Origin: Ditylenchus dipsaci
Lineage: Eukaryota > Nematoda > Chromadorea > Rhabditida > Anguinidae
Direction of reading: 5' to 3'
DNA: 64,000 nt
Assembly (NCBI GenBank): GCA_004194705.1
Contig: SADC01000016.1
Span: 124,001-188,000, forward strand
The translations under genes and the position numbers were made by a program. Under the pieces are notes generated by a model. It saw only the letters and a program-made list of their open reading frames with translations. It was not told the DNA's origin and did not search any database. Below, piece by piece: positions 1-11,452 of the stretch (within the stretch, counting starts at the first letter, position 1; every line of letters starts with the position of its first letter).

Positions 1-479
1 ATGCGGCAGTGAAGAAGGAAGTGGTTTCTCGTCTCGGCGATTGTTCGGCGCTCTCGTTTACCTCCGATATTTGGTCCGGCCCAACGGAAAGCTTCATTAG
101 GTTGGTATATTTTGTCAGAGGCTTGGATAACATTTATCATGCATTTTATAGTCTAATGCTCATGGAATCGACTCTGAGTGGAATCGTCACAAATTCGTCC
201 TCTGTGTCCGCCATTTTTCGGGAAGTCACACCTTCGATAAGATCAGCAAAAAGGTGGAGGAAATGCTTACGGAGTGGGGAATCAATCAAGAAAGGCGCCA
301 TGTCTTTCTCAGGGATCAGGGAGAATTTTTCAAGCTTTGTCTGCTTCTGGGGAAAAATATCGCATATCGTAACGATATATCGTTGCCAAAATTCATATCG
401 TATCGTTATATCGATCGTTCGAAAATTAGCTCAAAAATATCGTATCGTTACGTCGTTAAATGACAAATGCACATCACTA
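1..479 (+). pseudogene. hAT transposase remnant with element 3' end
   Basis: The plus strand carries pieces of a hAT-superfamily transposase in two frames. The first has the motif FTSDIWSGPTESFI, matching the conserved hAT stretch around the first catalytic Asp (T/S-D-x-W). After a frameshift near position 200 comes FSGSHTFDKISKKVEEMLTEW, the usual F.G.HT..I......L..W segment. From about 355 to 470 the DNA becomes an array of short ATATCGTATCG-type words, then ends GCACATCACTA, which resembles a hAT terminus (TAGTGATGTGC on the other strand). The 5' part lies outside the window. The gene is dead because of frame changes and truncation. Function is inferred from family motifs only. Confidence 0.6.
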
Positions 480-654
480 GCCTAAACCTAAAATAAAAAT
501 AATTGAAAAAACATGCGAAAAACCCAAGTTTCAAAACGCGCCAATTCAAAAAAAGTGTATCGAGTCATTAACAAGTATGGTCCTTTAGAGAGGGGGGGGG
601 GTTCTAGTCCCTCTGGGGGTGTTTTAATTTACTTTTTTCGTAAGTTTTTTTGAC

Positions 655-773
655 TTTTATTTATTTATTTATTTTATTTATTTATTAACGCGAAAGTAAG
701 TTAAGCACACAGCAATAACAAATACAATCACGCAACTATTACAAATCTACAAGTTTTATAAGATCTATTTTCT
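655..773 (-). repeat. (AAAT)n tail and 3' region of a LINE
   Basis: An ATTT microsatellite (about 655-694) lies just downstream, on the minus strand, of the LINE coding remnant ending at 774. Simple microsatellite tails are common at the 3' ends of CR1/RTE-type non-LTR elements, so I read this as the element's tail. A stretch of G at 591-600 lies outside it. Confidence 0.4.
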
Positions 774-1163
774 CTAAATTAATTTTAAATGATTGGATAG
801 TTCGGAAGAAATTACAGCGATAGGCAAATTATAGTAAAGCTTAGAGACTCTAATACAGAAATGGTTGTATCTTACATTAGTTTTACACACTGGAATAGTT
901 AATTTAGATTCTAATCCTCTAGTCTTAGAAGCTTTTAACATTGGCATATGACTCAAATTAACAATGGCAAGTTTAAGCACAATTTTGTGATAGAAAACTA
1001 AGTCAAGCACTATTCGTCTATATTGAAGAGATTTTAAACCCAATATTTTTAGCAATTTTTCATATGATGGTTTGTCTGGGTACTTCGTTTTCAAAGATCG
1101 GTAATATATTATATTAACTGCCATCGATTGAACTTTTTCTAATTTTTTAATTTCCTTAGCATA
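774..1163 (-). pseudogene. Non-LTR retrotransposon (CR1/Jockey-like) ORF2 C-terminal fragment
   Basis: The minus strand reads in one frame from KLEKVQSMAV through YEKLLKILGLKSLQYRR, then a hydrophobic LDLVFYHKIVL segment, and ends VRYNHFCIRVSKLYYNLP before the stop. This follows the family pattern at the C-terminus of LINE reverse transcriptases (KLE-VQ-RA, then L..L.SL..RR, then DL...YKI, then R...W..LP). The catalytic domain is not present, so it is a 5'-truncated insertion. It is followed by a microsatellite tail. Which LINE clade it belongs to cannot be told from this fragment. Confidence 0.6.
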
Positions 1164-1199
1164 ACTGGGATTAAAGAGGATAGAGTTAAATTAATTTGG

Positions 1200-1420
1200 G
1201 TGAATGTAGCCCTACTCTGGAGTTACCTGGATATCAACCTGTCCAGGTGGTAGCCGCCCAGGTTTGGGGTTGGGTAGGTGAAATCGCACTTTTGGTCTTA
1301 ACAAGCCCAATTCCTCCCAAATTTTTTAGTTTGGAAAAATGGATTTTTTTTATTTAAATTACCTTTTTTTATTTTCAGGCCATCCAGGTGGATATCCACC
1401 TGACCAGGTGGTATTTATGT
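1200..1420. repeat. CCAGGTGG dispersed repeat, copy 1
   Basis: Contains the family's signature: a 12-bp-class palindrome built on CCAGGTGG and CCACCTG around GATATC, followed by GGTAGGTGAAATCGCA-type text and a 'tttggtcttaacaagcccaattcc' spacer. Further copies occur at 23.15 kb, 26.3-27.2 kb, 28.54-28.88 kb, 51.48-51.8 kb, 54.0-54.27 kb and 62.27-62.9 kb. Confidence 0.6.
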
Positions 1421-1549
1421 CCAAAAATCACCGAGCAATCGATTGCAACCATTTCCAGCGCTACTTTGCTGTCAGCAACTGCCTCAATTTTACGATTTCG
1501 AGCAAATGACACAAAAATTAGAGGAAACCAGCCAAAATGATGCGTACTA

Positions 1550-1936
1550 GGAACTGAGATTTTTTGCGATTTCAATTTACATTATTTTATACAACCGTAT
1601 GCTGAAAATGACGGCAAGAAGCAGGGCTACATTTTGAGTGTAAGGTTGCAAATGAGTATATGAATTAAAATTGGGAAAAACGTAAGTTTCAGGATACTAC
1701 CGAAAAGTACTGGTATAGCCTATTAAGGATTTCATGGAATTGAATTTTTTATATTTTAGCCCGAACTTTATACCAACTTTTCATCTGTATGATAGCTCAA
1801 ATGAGAGCCAGAAGCTTGGCTACTTTTCGACACTAAACTTGTGAATAAAAGGAGAAAAAATAAGGTCTGCAGCCAGTGGCAGTCGAACCTGTGACCTAAG
1901 GCGATGCGTATATAAAGTTCCCCCCCCCCCTTTAAG
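1550..1936 (+). repeat. 387-bp inverted repeat, left copy
   Basis: Reverse complement of 6884-7271, closely matching from GGAACTGAG to the poly-C next to TTTAAG. It contains a tRNA B-box-like AGTCGAACCTG. A more diverged relative, extended by the 1430-1549 segment, lies at 32850-33760. The pair flanks most of the gene at 3148-8610. Confidence 0.8.
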
Positions 1937-2400
1937 AATAATTTCAGGACTTTATAAAAAATATATTTTTTTGAAATTTTTCCGCACCATGTTACCGGTA
2001 TCATGGTTTTTCCTATTTTATCAAGATTTAACCTAGAATCATCAACCCGACGCATGAATTTATTGACATAAGCACACAACACCAAAAAAATGAAACACCA
2101 ATAATATACAACAACTCTATTCTTCCATGGCTTCATCCTCGAAGCTCGCTTCTTCTTCATCATTGTCTAATGCTGACGATGCACTGAGGCAACTGGTGGA
2201 CGAAGTGGAAGAACGCCTGGCCTGCCTTACGCTATTCGACGATGATGAAGAAGAAGCGAGCTTCGAGGATGAAGCCATTGAAGAATAGAGTTGTTGTTAT
2301 ATTATTGGTGTTTCATTTGTTTGGTGTTGTTGCTTATGTCAATAAAGTTATGCGTCGTATCATGGTGAGAAAAATTTCAAAAAATTTTTTTTCTTAACGG
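1937..2400. mobile_element. Foldback element retaining a gene 3' end
   Basis: The arms, about 1985-2165 and 2225-2390, are inverted copies (for example the text around CTCGAAGCTCGCTTC) meeting near position 2200. The right arm and centre hold an open frame on the plus strand that ends in an acidic tail (LFDDDEEEASFEDEAIEE) with stop codon 2286-2288. It is followed by a TG-rich stretch and AATAAA at 2341-2346. I infer a deletion derivative of a transposon that kept only the last codons and 3' UTR of its gene. No terminal duplication was established. Confidence 0.5.
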
Positions 2401-2440
2401 TGTCAAATTTTCTTCCCCCCCCTAAAGTCTTACCCCCTTT

Positions 2441-2539
2441 AAGGTATGTGGGTGTGCGCATCTCTAACTCTCAAGCCCCGGCGCCCCCTCGGGGGCGCCG
2501 GGGGCTTGATAGTTAGAGATGCGCGCACTCATTTACCTT
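2441..2539. repeat. GC-rich perfect-type hairpin
   Basis: The two arms of about 47 bp pair around GCGCCCCCTCGGGGGCGC, with outer arms AAGGTATGTG...CATTTACCTT and an inner GCATCTCTAACT. A related single arm occurs at 57160-57250, including the same text downstream (gatcataaaatgcat). No gene is apparent here. Confidence 0.75.
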
Positions 2540-2903
2540 AGACATTATTACGAGTAAGACTCTTGATCATAAAATGCATAAAGTGTTTTTGCCAAGCTCC
2601 AGTCGAGAAAACAGTAGATTACACATAACCACCACATTTTGACTATCCACGTACCCTTTTAAGTTAAGTTAACTTGGCCCCCCAAGGTAAGAAGACAAAA
2701 TTTTGGTGAATATTTTTTTTTTCAAAAATGCTCGGCCGAGTTCTTCTGCACGTATTAGAAGCTAAAACGTCGAAAAAACACGATTTAGGGCATTTTTGAG
2801 CTAGGCGGTATAGTGTGCTCCTACCCCGCTCTGCTATACAAATGTTTGAAATTATAATTTTTATTGTAATTGTTTTTCTGTTTGCTATACGAAGCACAAA
2901 TTA

Positions 2904-3036
2904 CCGTATTTTCTCTAATAAACATCCACCCCCCCTTCCACTTTTTGACTAAGATTTCAGAGTTATGGCTATTTTTGATTGACAATTTCCCCTTCTTTTG
3001 AGTGTTGAAAAATGGGGGTTTAATAGAGAAAATACG
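2904..3036. mobile_element. MITE, CCGTATTTTC-ended
   Basis: A TA-flanked short element with inverted ends CCGTATTTTCTCTAATAAAC and GTTTAATAGAGAAAATACG. Its interior (tttcagagtta...tttttgattgacaatttc) is shared with the element at 55346-55500, although the repeated words in the arms differ. Confidence 0.65.
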
Positions 3037-3147
3037 CTAGTGGAAAACAAATAATTGGAAAAGAGCTACAAATAAATGGTGTGCACATTTGCACACTGTG
3101 CACATTTGTAGTGCATTTGCAAAACATTTTGATTTTTGTTTGCTTGT

Positions 3148-6100
3148 TCAATCCTCTATTTTTGAGATGACTTCTTTGTATGTGGTGTATGTTTTTGGTG
3201 TATGATCTTCCAGGTCGAATATGTTGGTTGGCGTTTCAGATGCATATTGGGAAATTAGTTCCCTTGGATTTACTATGAATGTTTTGGTCCAACCCTCTCG
3301 TGGCTGTCCGTCTGTTCCAATACTCAGTGCTGAAAATTTAATTTACTAACTTCTATGTCGTTCTTGAAACTATTGGGTTGATGCATAATTAACGTCGGCT
3401 TTTTTATTTGCACACTATTCAAGAACAACCAAATACAAGTCCGCCTATAACATTTCTGAATATTATTATGGAGCATATTCACCCTCTACATCAATAACAG
3501 CTTCCCATTTGCTCAGTAGCCGATCAATTCCGCGAGCGAAGAAGTGAGCATTTTTTGACGTAATCCACGCTTTAATATCGGCCACGATTTCCTAAGCGAT
3601 TGACGTAGTAGTCTGTCGGAGCTTCGGTTGGGGAATAGGGCGGATGAGGAAGGCATTTATTTAATGTGTGTGAGCAAAAACAGAATGAATTAAAATGTCA
3701 GATGTTCACTAAATTAACACAACAAAAAAAAGGTTAATTATGCACCAACCCAATAGATAAATAATTGCAGTGCCTGACAAGCTTGTGTGATCAAAATGTT
3801 ACCACTATTTGGACGCGAAGTTGGCCCTCCTGCACCGCCACCCAGTCCATCATCACTTCCACCATAGGGAGGTAATCTTCCTGGACCGTTGCCATCTCCA
3901 ATTCCTGGTCCCGGTCTTTTTTTAGTACCTGCATCCCCATCTCCATTGGGCTTTCCCCGCCCATCCTTACCATCTCCAGGTCCTAAATCATTGAGTGGAG
4001 TGTAGATGGGTCCAAAGTCATTTGCTTTATCATCTCCTCTGCGTCCACTACCTGCAAACTTTAGTTTTAAAAACCCAATAAAAATTATTTAGCGGACCGT
4101 CATCCCAGATATGCTCATAGACACGTCTGCCAGCCTGGCCAGGAGAGCCTTTCTCCACAATCCTTTCATGCCTGACACTCACTTTGGGAGTGAGGTCAGG
4201 AGGCCTCTCTTTAACTCAATACCATCCGCAGCCACACACCCATCTCCGATGGGAGAGTAAAAGAGCCGACGAGGCTTTAGCGACTTGTACATTATATTAG
4301 GATCGGTGACCACCTGAATTAAACCGCTTAACCTAAAATGGGTGTCTAATATATAGAGATTCACCTCTCCACCAGTCCATGGTTTAGGCTTTATTTCGGC
4401 CACTCCGGAGACACGGTGATCTCCAAAACCAGAGAATTTAATAGCGTCATCTCTATCCTGACTTCTGCGCATTTGCTGCTCTCTATGGCGATAAGTTTCG
4501 TAGCGGTTGTAGTCATCCTGCAATTCATACAAGCAACTGTATATTTCTGAATATCAAGTCAATTTTTTTAGATTTCAGGAGCAGAATTTCAAGAGCTTAT
4601 ATTGGTACTACTCCATTGTATTCGACGGGAGAGATATTTGTTGCTACTGTTATGCTAAACTACCATAAACACTACACTTAACTTTTAAGTTTAAAACTTA
4701 ATTTTTTTTGTTTAAATTTTAAAGTTTTTGTGAGCACCAACCGGCTTTTTTTCGAGAGTGGAATATGCAGAAATGTCACTCTTGGGAATCCTTTCCATCC
4801 GCTAACTGAGTCAGAGTCTCCACCTGCTCCCCCTCCTCCAAAGCTGTCTTTGCTGGCCCTGCTCCAGTTGTCCCCCAAGGACTGTCGGCACCACCAGTGT
4901 GTGACTGGTGGTCATAGTCAAATGGTGTCTGCAAATCAAGCTATTACACTAATTATCTATCCAATCTACCAACTCTTCTTTTGTCGGATGTGCTGTATGC
5001 TGGACTGTAGAAACGAGGATGTGGGCTGCTGGGGTAGTGATGATGGTTATTGACACCGTCCTCTAATCCAGAATGTCCTCCTACTCCATTCCCATAAACA
5101 TTGCTGTTGTTGTTGTTTTCCTGAAAAGATATTTGTTGCTACATGTTTTACACTACGAAATTCATTTGCGCTAAGACTGCGGTTGTGAAATCGAAATATT
5201 TTCTCGACTAACCATCCGTCTCTGTATGAGAGTTTCTTTATGCAATACGACCCATTTGACAAAAAATTTATTTTCAAATTCTATCTTTTTAGGTTATCAA
5301 GGTTCCACATGATACGCTTCTAAATAAAAGTTTTCCCCGTCGAGGACAATTGGAGGTAAATGGTATATTTTGTCCAGGGCATCTTGGCTGTGTTATTTTT
5401 CCCTAAAAAGCTAAAAAGGGCACCTAAAAAGGCTAATTTGGTGGTAAATCGCATATTTTGTCCGGTTTGAAGGCAAAATGCCCGAGACATAATGGGGCTA
5501 GGCAAGATCTGGTAAAAACGAGATTTGACAAAAAAAAGATCGGGCAAAGCGAGACTAGAAAAAACGATTTTTGGCAAGCCGATATTTGTCGCTGGACAAA
5601 GTAACTGAGCAGTTTCTGAGCATGTCTTGGCAGCCGGAAAGCTGGAAAAAACGCTTTCGGGAGTTTCGAACTTGGCAATGCGTGGTACTCATGCCTTCAA
5701 TAGCTCAGTTATACCATTCGCCGAATTTCGTTTATGCCGAACTTTCCCTAGCCCGTAATGGCGAACCCAAAATACCCGGGCAAAATGGCTCAACCTCAAC
5801 GGCAAAAAAATTACCTGGAAGCGTATTATACTATCAGGCGCGTAGCCGGAAAATCGAAAAAAAAATCCGATGGGGGGCACAATACGAGAAAAAAATTTTT
5901 GAGGCCATTTTACCTACACCGTTTTTTTATTTTTGACAAAGAAAAAGATCTGAAGGGGCTGGGGAGGGGGTGGGTTGCGGAGGTGCACGTGCCTCCCCCT
6001 GGCTACGCCCATGTATACTATGAAGTAGTCTACTTTGGTGCTCCCCTCAAACTCTGCTCAAAAAGGCTGTTTCAAAAATGACGAGCGGGTGGAAGAGATT

Positions 6101-8610
6101 TGTCACTAATATTGCGGACTCGATCATGTTTTTTCAGATTTATTACGGAGTAAACCATGACTGATCAACAAGATGTGACTAGGACAATGAAAACTGTTAC
6201 CAGATAATTTCAATGCGAATTCAAAATTTAAAATAGTCGGTTTCGCGAATAGAGCAAATGCACTAGTTGACAATTAGGTGAGCTTTTGCAAAATATCACA
6301 CTCTTCAAGAAAAAGTGACCAACCGATTCTCGTTTAGGTGAGTGAGAACGTGCTCGAGGATCTTTTTTCTGCACCCCATCTGACCAACTCACCCCTTTCC
6401 TAAAAACTGATTTTTATTTATATAAAAGTGGAGGCTCCCACCTTTTGCCACCATAATCAGAAACAGCAGGACTGTGGACCCTGCCGAGCGAGTGGGTAGA
6501 CCGAGGATCGTAGTCTCTGCCTGCTGAAGAAGTGTATCTGGAGTTGTCTAGGGAGTAAGAGTTGTAGTTGGAGTGGATATTTTCCTTGGTTGCAGCTGCT
6601 TCTTCTACAAACTTTTCCGTAATTGTTATAATAATCGTTAAAGGCGAAGACACAATGAGGAGGCTGTTTGCGGATGCTAAACCAGACTTTAAAATCGTAT
6701 ATAGCCATAAACTTTTTTTTTTCATTTTTCAAAAACATTCTTTTGGTGCCATCTTGTAGCTGAAATTCAGGGCTACCAGATGAGCTATTGATAAAGTAGA
6801 TGCTGTTGAAAAAATTGAGTTAAAAAAGAAAGACTTCGCCCAAGCATCCGCACTCGAATTCGAGTTAGCATTATTGGGCAGAGTCTTAAAGGGGGGGGGG
6901 ACTATATACGCATCGCCTTAGGTCACAGGTTCGACTACCACTGGCTGCAGACCTTATTTTTTCTCCTTTTATTCACAAGTTTAGTGTCGAAAAGTAGCCA
7001 AGCTTCTGGGCTCTCATTTGAGCTATCATACAGATGAAAAGTTGGTATAAAGTTCGGGCTAAAATATATAAAATCCAATTCCATGAAATCCTTAATAGGA
7101 CTATACCAGTACTTTTCGGTAGTATCCTGAAACTTACGTTTTTTCCCAATTTTGATTCATATACTCATTTGCAACCTTACACTCAAAATGTAGCCCTGCT
7201 TCTTGCCGTCATTTTCAGCATACGGTTGTATAAAATAATGTAAATTGAAATCGCAAAAAAATCTCAGTTCCTTAAAAAAATCGGATTACTTTTTGTTCTG
7301 CAGTCCGCCCAATCTGTCTTCAATTCTCGCTTGCAGTAGTTCTTTTTTCGGTAGCGGCTCCGGCACATCTGCATCTATCAGTTACTTCCTCAACATTTGT
7401 GCACTTGCGATTTGGAGACCAAGGTGGGAATCATCTTCGCACAAATCCAGAGTAGAAGCTTCTGCGGGCTCGAGAAGGCAGGCCATTTGTTTTTGATCAG
7501 TTCCCATTCGCTGCGAAAGAGATCGTCCGCTTTAGTTGGAGGATGGTGTCGAGCAAAGTAGAGCTGAACTGCGCTTTTCTGTTAAAGAAGACGTTCCACC
7601 ATCGCAAGAGTTGAGTTCCACCGAGTAGGGACGTCCTTCAAAAAATATCCTGATATTTAACCGACCAATCAGTTTACAAACCTGTATGATTGGATTTCCT
7701 TCAATCTTTGTGTCAGTTGGCACACTTTCAGGCGAACTTCAGCCAAATAAGAAGATGAGAAGTGGTCCGCAATTCTTCGGCATTTGCTGAGCCCTTTTTC
7801 GATAATCAAACGAGCGGAGGAGATAGTAGCTTTTACGGCCAAGTTCAATTTATGCGCACCACAATCTGCGTGCTCGAATTCTCCTGAAAATTGTTCAAAA
7901 GCAAACTTTTTTTTGTTTTGACACTAAATAAATTTGAATTTGGATTTCGGGAAAATTTCGGGATTTTGAAAAGTGAGCGGGCGGGAAACGGGATTTTGAA
8001 CTTTGGACCGGCGGGGAACGGGAAAGTGATTATTTTCGGGATTTCCAAACCGGGATTCCCGTGGGATTCCCGTCCCGCTGCCAAGCCTACCTTTACAACA
8101 CTGGTTGGGACAAACAAACAAAATAATTTGTTTCATATTTTTACTTTTTTGTGGCACGTTTTGCAAAGATGATGCAACAACTGATACCTCTTTCGATACT
8201 AGAATCACACGGCTACCTGATGGTGTTAAAACTTTGAGAAAAATATGAAAAAAAGTTGGGTAAATTTATAAAATAAGATTTGAAAATTATCGGCGACATA
8301 AGATAGTTTTTCGGCGATAGAAAAGAGATTCTCGGCGACAATAAAAAAAATTGGGAAGGGGTTATTAAAGGAAATACGATAGACCACCTTTTTCCTTGTC
8401 TAGAAAGCCTAGCAGATGTGCATTTTCATCAATGTAGCGTTGCAATTCTCGGTTCTGAGAGTTTGACAAGTCTTTCCTATTGAGCAAGTCCACACCGTTC
8501 ACCACTACCTTGTCCTACAACAATCAAACTATAGTTTATTAAACCAAATACAACCTACCACATGTGCTGGGCTAACACTCACTGCGTTTGGCATTGGGTA
8601 CTGACACACC
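3148..8610 (-). CDS. Multi-exon gene, unrecognised low-complexity protein
   Basis: Exons read in translation order on the minus strand: 8610-8559, 8514-8388, 6604-6442 (tentative), 5120-4970, 4928-about 4779, 4517-4365, 4313-4098, 4051-3803 and 3329-3148 (stop). Several joins keep phase exactly: 4517-4365 is 51 codons, the 4098/4051 intron is 46 bp, and the last exon continues the split codon left at 3803. The protein is polar and disordered: Asn-rich (ENNNNSNVYGNG), a helical HREQQMRRSQDRDD, a basic KVSVRHERIVEKG segment, a Gly/Asp/Pro-rich stretch, and the tail YTTYKEVISKIED. Exon 4313-4098 needs one extra base near 4189 to keep frame, and the 4970/4928 junction is also off by phase. A mariner MITE sits in the last intron, and a hAT relic and the 388-bp repeat sit in the 6604/8388 intron. 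No start codon was assigned. I do not recognise the family. Confidence 0.6.
3373..3753 (-). mobile_element. Mariner-type element, deletion derivative
   Basis: TA duplications at 3371-3372 and 3754-3755 flank inverted ends TTGGGTTGATGCATAATTAAC and GTTAATTATGCACCAACCCAA. This is the GGTTGGTGCA-type terminus typical of mariner elements. It contains only the C-terminal part of a transposase gene. It lies inside the last intron of the host gene at 3148-8610. Confidence 0.85.
3466..3591 (-). pseudogene. Mariner transposase C-terminus
   Basis: The minus-strand frame ends with FFARGIDRLLSKWEAVIDVE then GEYAP and stop. This matches the ending of mariner transposases (F+ +GI..L..RW...I...G.Y). The catalytic D,D residues are upstream in the family and are missing here, so the fragment cannot be active. 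Confidence 0.75.
5300..5900. repeat. Degenerate array of GGCAAAA/TTTTGGC-type words
   Basis: Intronic stretch full of imperfect copies of words such as ATTTTGTCCGG, GGCAAGATCTGG and GATTTTTGGCAAGCC. It looks like an old foldback arm. No coding signal or clean terminus was seen. Confidence 0.3.
6884..7271 (-). repeat. 388-bp inverted repeat, right copy
   Basis: Inverted partner of 1550-1936, located in an intron of the 3148-8610 gene. The poly-G run at 6891-6900 matches the poly-C at the other copy's end. Confidence 0.8.
7300..8103 (-). pseudogene. hAT transposase relic with 5' terminus
   Basis: The minus strand holds hAT transposase motifs in broken frames: CGAHKLNLAVKAT (the hAT (R)CxxH.LNL block), then DVPTRWNSTLAMVERLL (the RWNST..ML block). 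It ends outward at CAACACTG (8103), i.e. CAGTGTTG on the element strand, a typical hAT terminus. Between coding part and terminus lie GGGATTCCCG-type words (7930-8080), the element's subterminal repeats. The opposite end was not identified, so the insertion is truncated. It sits in an intron of the neighbouring gene. Confidence 0.65.
8260..8350. repeat. TCGGCGACA word cluster
   Basis: Three spaced copies of TCGGCGA(C/T)A in AT-rich spacer, resembling the arm arrays of other elements in this window. No partner arm was found. Confidence 0.3.
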
Positions 8611-8814
8611 CTGAAACTGCACTCAACTAAACTATCTGCTACTATATAGATTTAATGCCACACACCCAAAAACATTAATTCCAACCACTTGCCAGCATCA
8701 GCAGTGATCAACATCCACAAAGCCTTGCTGTATCAAGCCAATCCCTTTAGTTCCTCGCCAAAAACAATAACAACAAGAAGCAGGAGAAGAACGCTAGAGG
8801 CTCTAGAAAAGCTG

Positions 8815-8860
8815 GCAACAGCTGCTGCTGCTGCTCAATCAATGGACTAGCAGCAGCAGG
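8815..8860. repeat. Trinucleotide GCT/CAG tract
   Basis: Contains gctgctgctgctg and agcagcagcag a few bases apart. It may belong to an upstream exon or UTR of the minus-strand gene, but no open frame was supported. Confidence 0.35.
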
Positions 8861-9347
8861 TAGTTGGCTCTGGAACACAAGCTGTTACTGCCACTGGCAC
8901 TTCCATTCTAACCTCCTTTTCCCTGGATCATATGACGACTGCATCCAAAATCGAGAATAAAGCAAAAATAAATCGACTTCGAGTTTAAAATGGGGGCGGA
9001 TAATGCCTGGCTCAAGCTAAACTAGCTTTTTGATGATTGGTGTGCATTTCGAGACAATTCGCCTGTTGATTTGCAATAGTAAATTAACAATGGGCAAGTT
9101 TCATAATAATCAGATGCTTTATTGGCTTCAAACAAAACCCGAGAAACAGCTCGCAAAATCAATCAATAAATGGTTGGTACAAACAGGAAAGTGTAATGGA
9201 AGAAAAAGAATTTGCTCGATTGTTACTTTTTTCTACTGCTACCCGTTTTTTTCAGGCAGAGCTCTGTTCTAGCTGATCGAAATTAAATACTTTACTAATA
9301 TTTAAAATTTTTAAATATTTTTTATAATAGAAACAAGCAAAATTATA

Positions 9348-9420
9348 CAGTCGAAGCTCGGTATAACGCACCCATAAAAGTTCGTTTCCGCCTAGGGTTC
9401 GACACTTTTTTTACCTTGAC
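9348..9420 (+). mobile_element. Pogo/Tigger-like left terminus (orphan)
   Basis: TA followed by CAGTCGAAGCTCGGTATAACG, the same outer sequence as other pogo-like MITEs here. No matching right end was found nearby, so the element is truncated or rearranged. Confidence 0.45.
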
Positions 9421-10080
9421 TTTTTAAGTCTTGTGCCAGTTGTCTTTGATTAATCCAGTTTGAAAAATCGCGAAAATTCCGATTTTTCCGGTTGCTTTTG
9501 TAAATAGCGACATTTTTGCCAGGAATATTTCGCTCCGTTCGATACAATGAACTTATTTTATAATTGCAATTTTTGTACATTTCGATGTCCATTTTTTGCT
9601 TCAACATCACTACGCTGATACTTTTTTAGCTGTTTTCAATCAGTTTTCAAATTCTTATAATAAAATTCTTTGTAGCTCTAAAAAGTAGACATAAGTGTGT
9701 GAATTTGAAAAACTACCGAGAAAAGGCTAGCCGAAGCAATGTTACCGCATTTTTGACCATTTTTGAGTTGTGAAATTTCCTTATTAGATTGAAACATAAT
9801 CTGAATGGCTAGTAGAACATCCGGCTCTGGTGTTTTACAATTTGAAATTTCGTGTGAAAAAATCAAAGGTTTTAATAATATAAATTCTACATTCAAAATT
9901 AAAATAGTCTTTTTTCTCCCTCACTCGGAAAAGGCAATAATTTTTTGGATATTTATTGGACAATTTGGTTTAAATAATTTAGTTGAAATTCTCTTGAAGC
10001 TAATGATAAGAGCTACAAATGAGCTCTTGATACGTAAAAATTTTGTATAAAATTCAGTGGATCTATACTCTGAATACGCA
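9421..10080. other. No gene recognised
   Basis: AT-rich sequence with only short, low-information open frames. I see no splice-consistent exons or clean element ends. Confidence 0.4.
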
Positions 10081-10084
10081 CACC

Positions 10085-10211
10085 CAGTGGCGTAGCCAGG
10101 AGGCGGGGGGGGGTTGGTTTCACGTACCCCCACCCAAAACAGTCTAGTTAAAATGGCCAAAAATGGTCTGGTGCTCCCTCCCTCAGTCAGAAATTTCTGG
10201 CTACGCCTCTG
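10085..10211. mobile_element. hAT-type MITE, CAGTGGCGTAGCC-ended
   Basis: Inverted ends CAGTGGCGTAGCCAGG and CTGGCTACGCCTCTG flanked by 8-bp duplications CGCACACC (10077-10084) and CGCACATC (10212-10219), 7 of 8 identical. This 127-bp terminus type is widespread in invertebrate genomes. A decayed relative is at about 5980-6010. Confidence 0.8.
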
Positions 10212-11013
10212 CGCACATCTTTGAAGAAGTTCCGAGTATGATTACAATATTTCGTCTAAATTTGTAAAGTAATATCTACTTTATGAAAAGCTCATTTTGT
10301 AGACATGTTAGCGAGCTGAGGATAAGATGAAGCCCACTGTAAAGTTTTCCACTTGAGAAAACGGCTATGATCATTTATTTGCGAGTGAGGGGTATGAATA
10401 AGATCAGAAATCGTTGTGAACGTGCCTTAAGCGTGTACTGCTTGTCTTCGTCAAGCAGATAATTTCGATCAGCTGCATCAAATCACTGTATTACTATTTT
10501 GCTACTAACTACTTCATTGTCTACTGCAATAATAATAACAACAACAATAATAATATAAAAACAGCAAGTATTAATGCAAATAGAGGAGCAAACCAGTCAC
10601 ACATACAACTGCAATAAATACAGTCGCACATACCACTAACAAACAAATTGAGCTATTCCAACAACAAAATTAGACCTTGTAACAAAAAAATTAGACTAAC
10701 AACATAGGTGACACACATAGGAAAAGATTAGAAACTTTAATTTTATTAATAACAATATAGTTAATACAACATTGAGCTTGCAATTGACAAAAGTTCTGTG
10801 AATTAAATGAATCAGGCAACAACAGTTAATCATTACGGTTAGCTGTCGAAACCTATAAACATTTGGTTGAAACACAACGTTGATTTCTAACAAATCCAAT
10901 TCAATTTAGCATATTTAACCAAATACACCGTTGCAGATATATATAGAAAGTGGCACTAACTAGTCGGTTTAAGGCATGCTTGTGTGTGTCTTAACTTAAA
11001 ACAATGAAAAGTA
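10212..11013. other. No gene recognised
   Basis: AT-rich intergenic sequence with AAT-rich simple repeats near 10528-10555. Nothing else is supported. Confidence 0.4.
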
Positions 11014-11413
11014 GGTACTTAATTAGTTGAGGCTCCCCCAAAGGTCATTTTCAGATTTTTCACTAGTTTGATTTTTTGACTCAAAATTGTATTTTTGTGT
11101 AACATTGAAAACTAAAGTGAAGAAAAATATTTAGCGCAAATATATTCTTCACCAATATAGGATCAAAGTTGAAACATAATGTCACTTCCCACATACTTCT
11201 TTTATGGCTAAAATCTCTTTACCATGGTAAGATAACAGGGTTCTGGCCCTTTTATAAGATTTTTGTGTCTTTAATCAGTTTGCTGACACGTACTTGGACT
11301 TAATATTCATCTGTACTCTAGTTTTTGATGTTACAATAAAAGTTACGGTCGAAAAAATCAAACTAGTCAAAAATCTGAAAATGACCTTGGGGGGGGGCAA
11401 CTAAATAAGTACC
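11014..11413. mobile_element. Foldback MITE, GGTACTTAATTAGTTG-ended
   Basis: Left end GGTACTTAATTAGTTGAGGC pairs with right end GCAACTAAATAAGTACC. The inner arms also match (AAGGTCATTTTCAGATTTTT and its complement). The two arms meet near 11210. Confidence 0.7.
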
Positions 11414-11452
11414 GAAAAGTACTAGTAGGTAAGTAAGTAAAGAACAAGCAAA

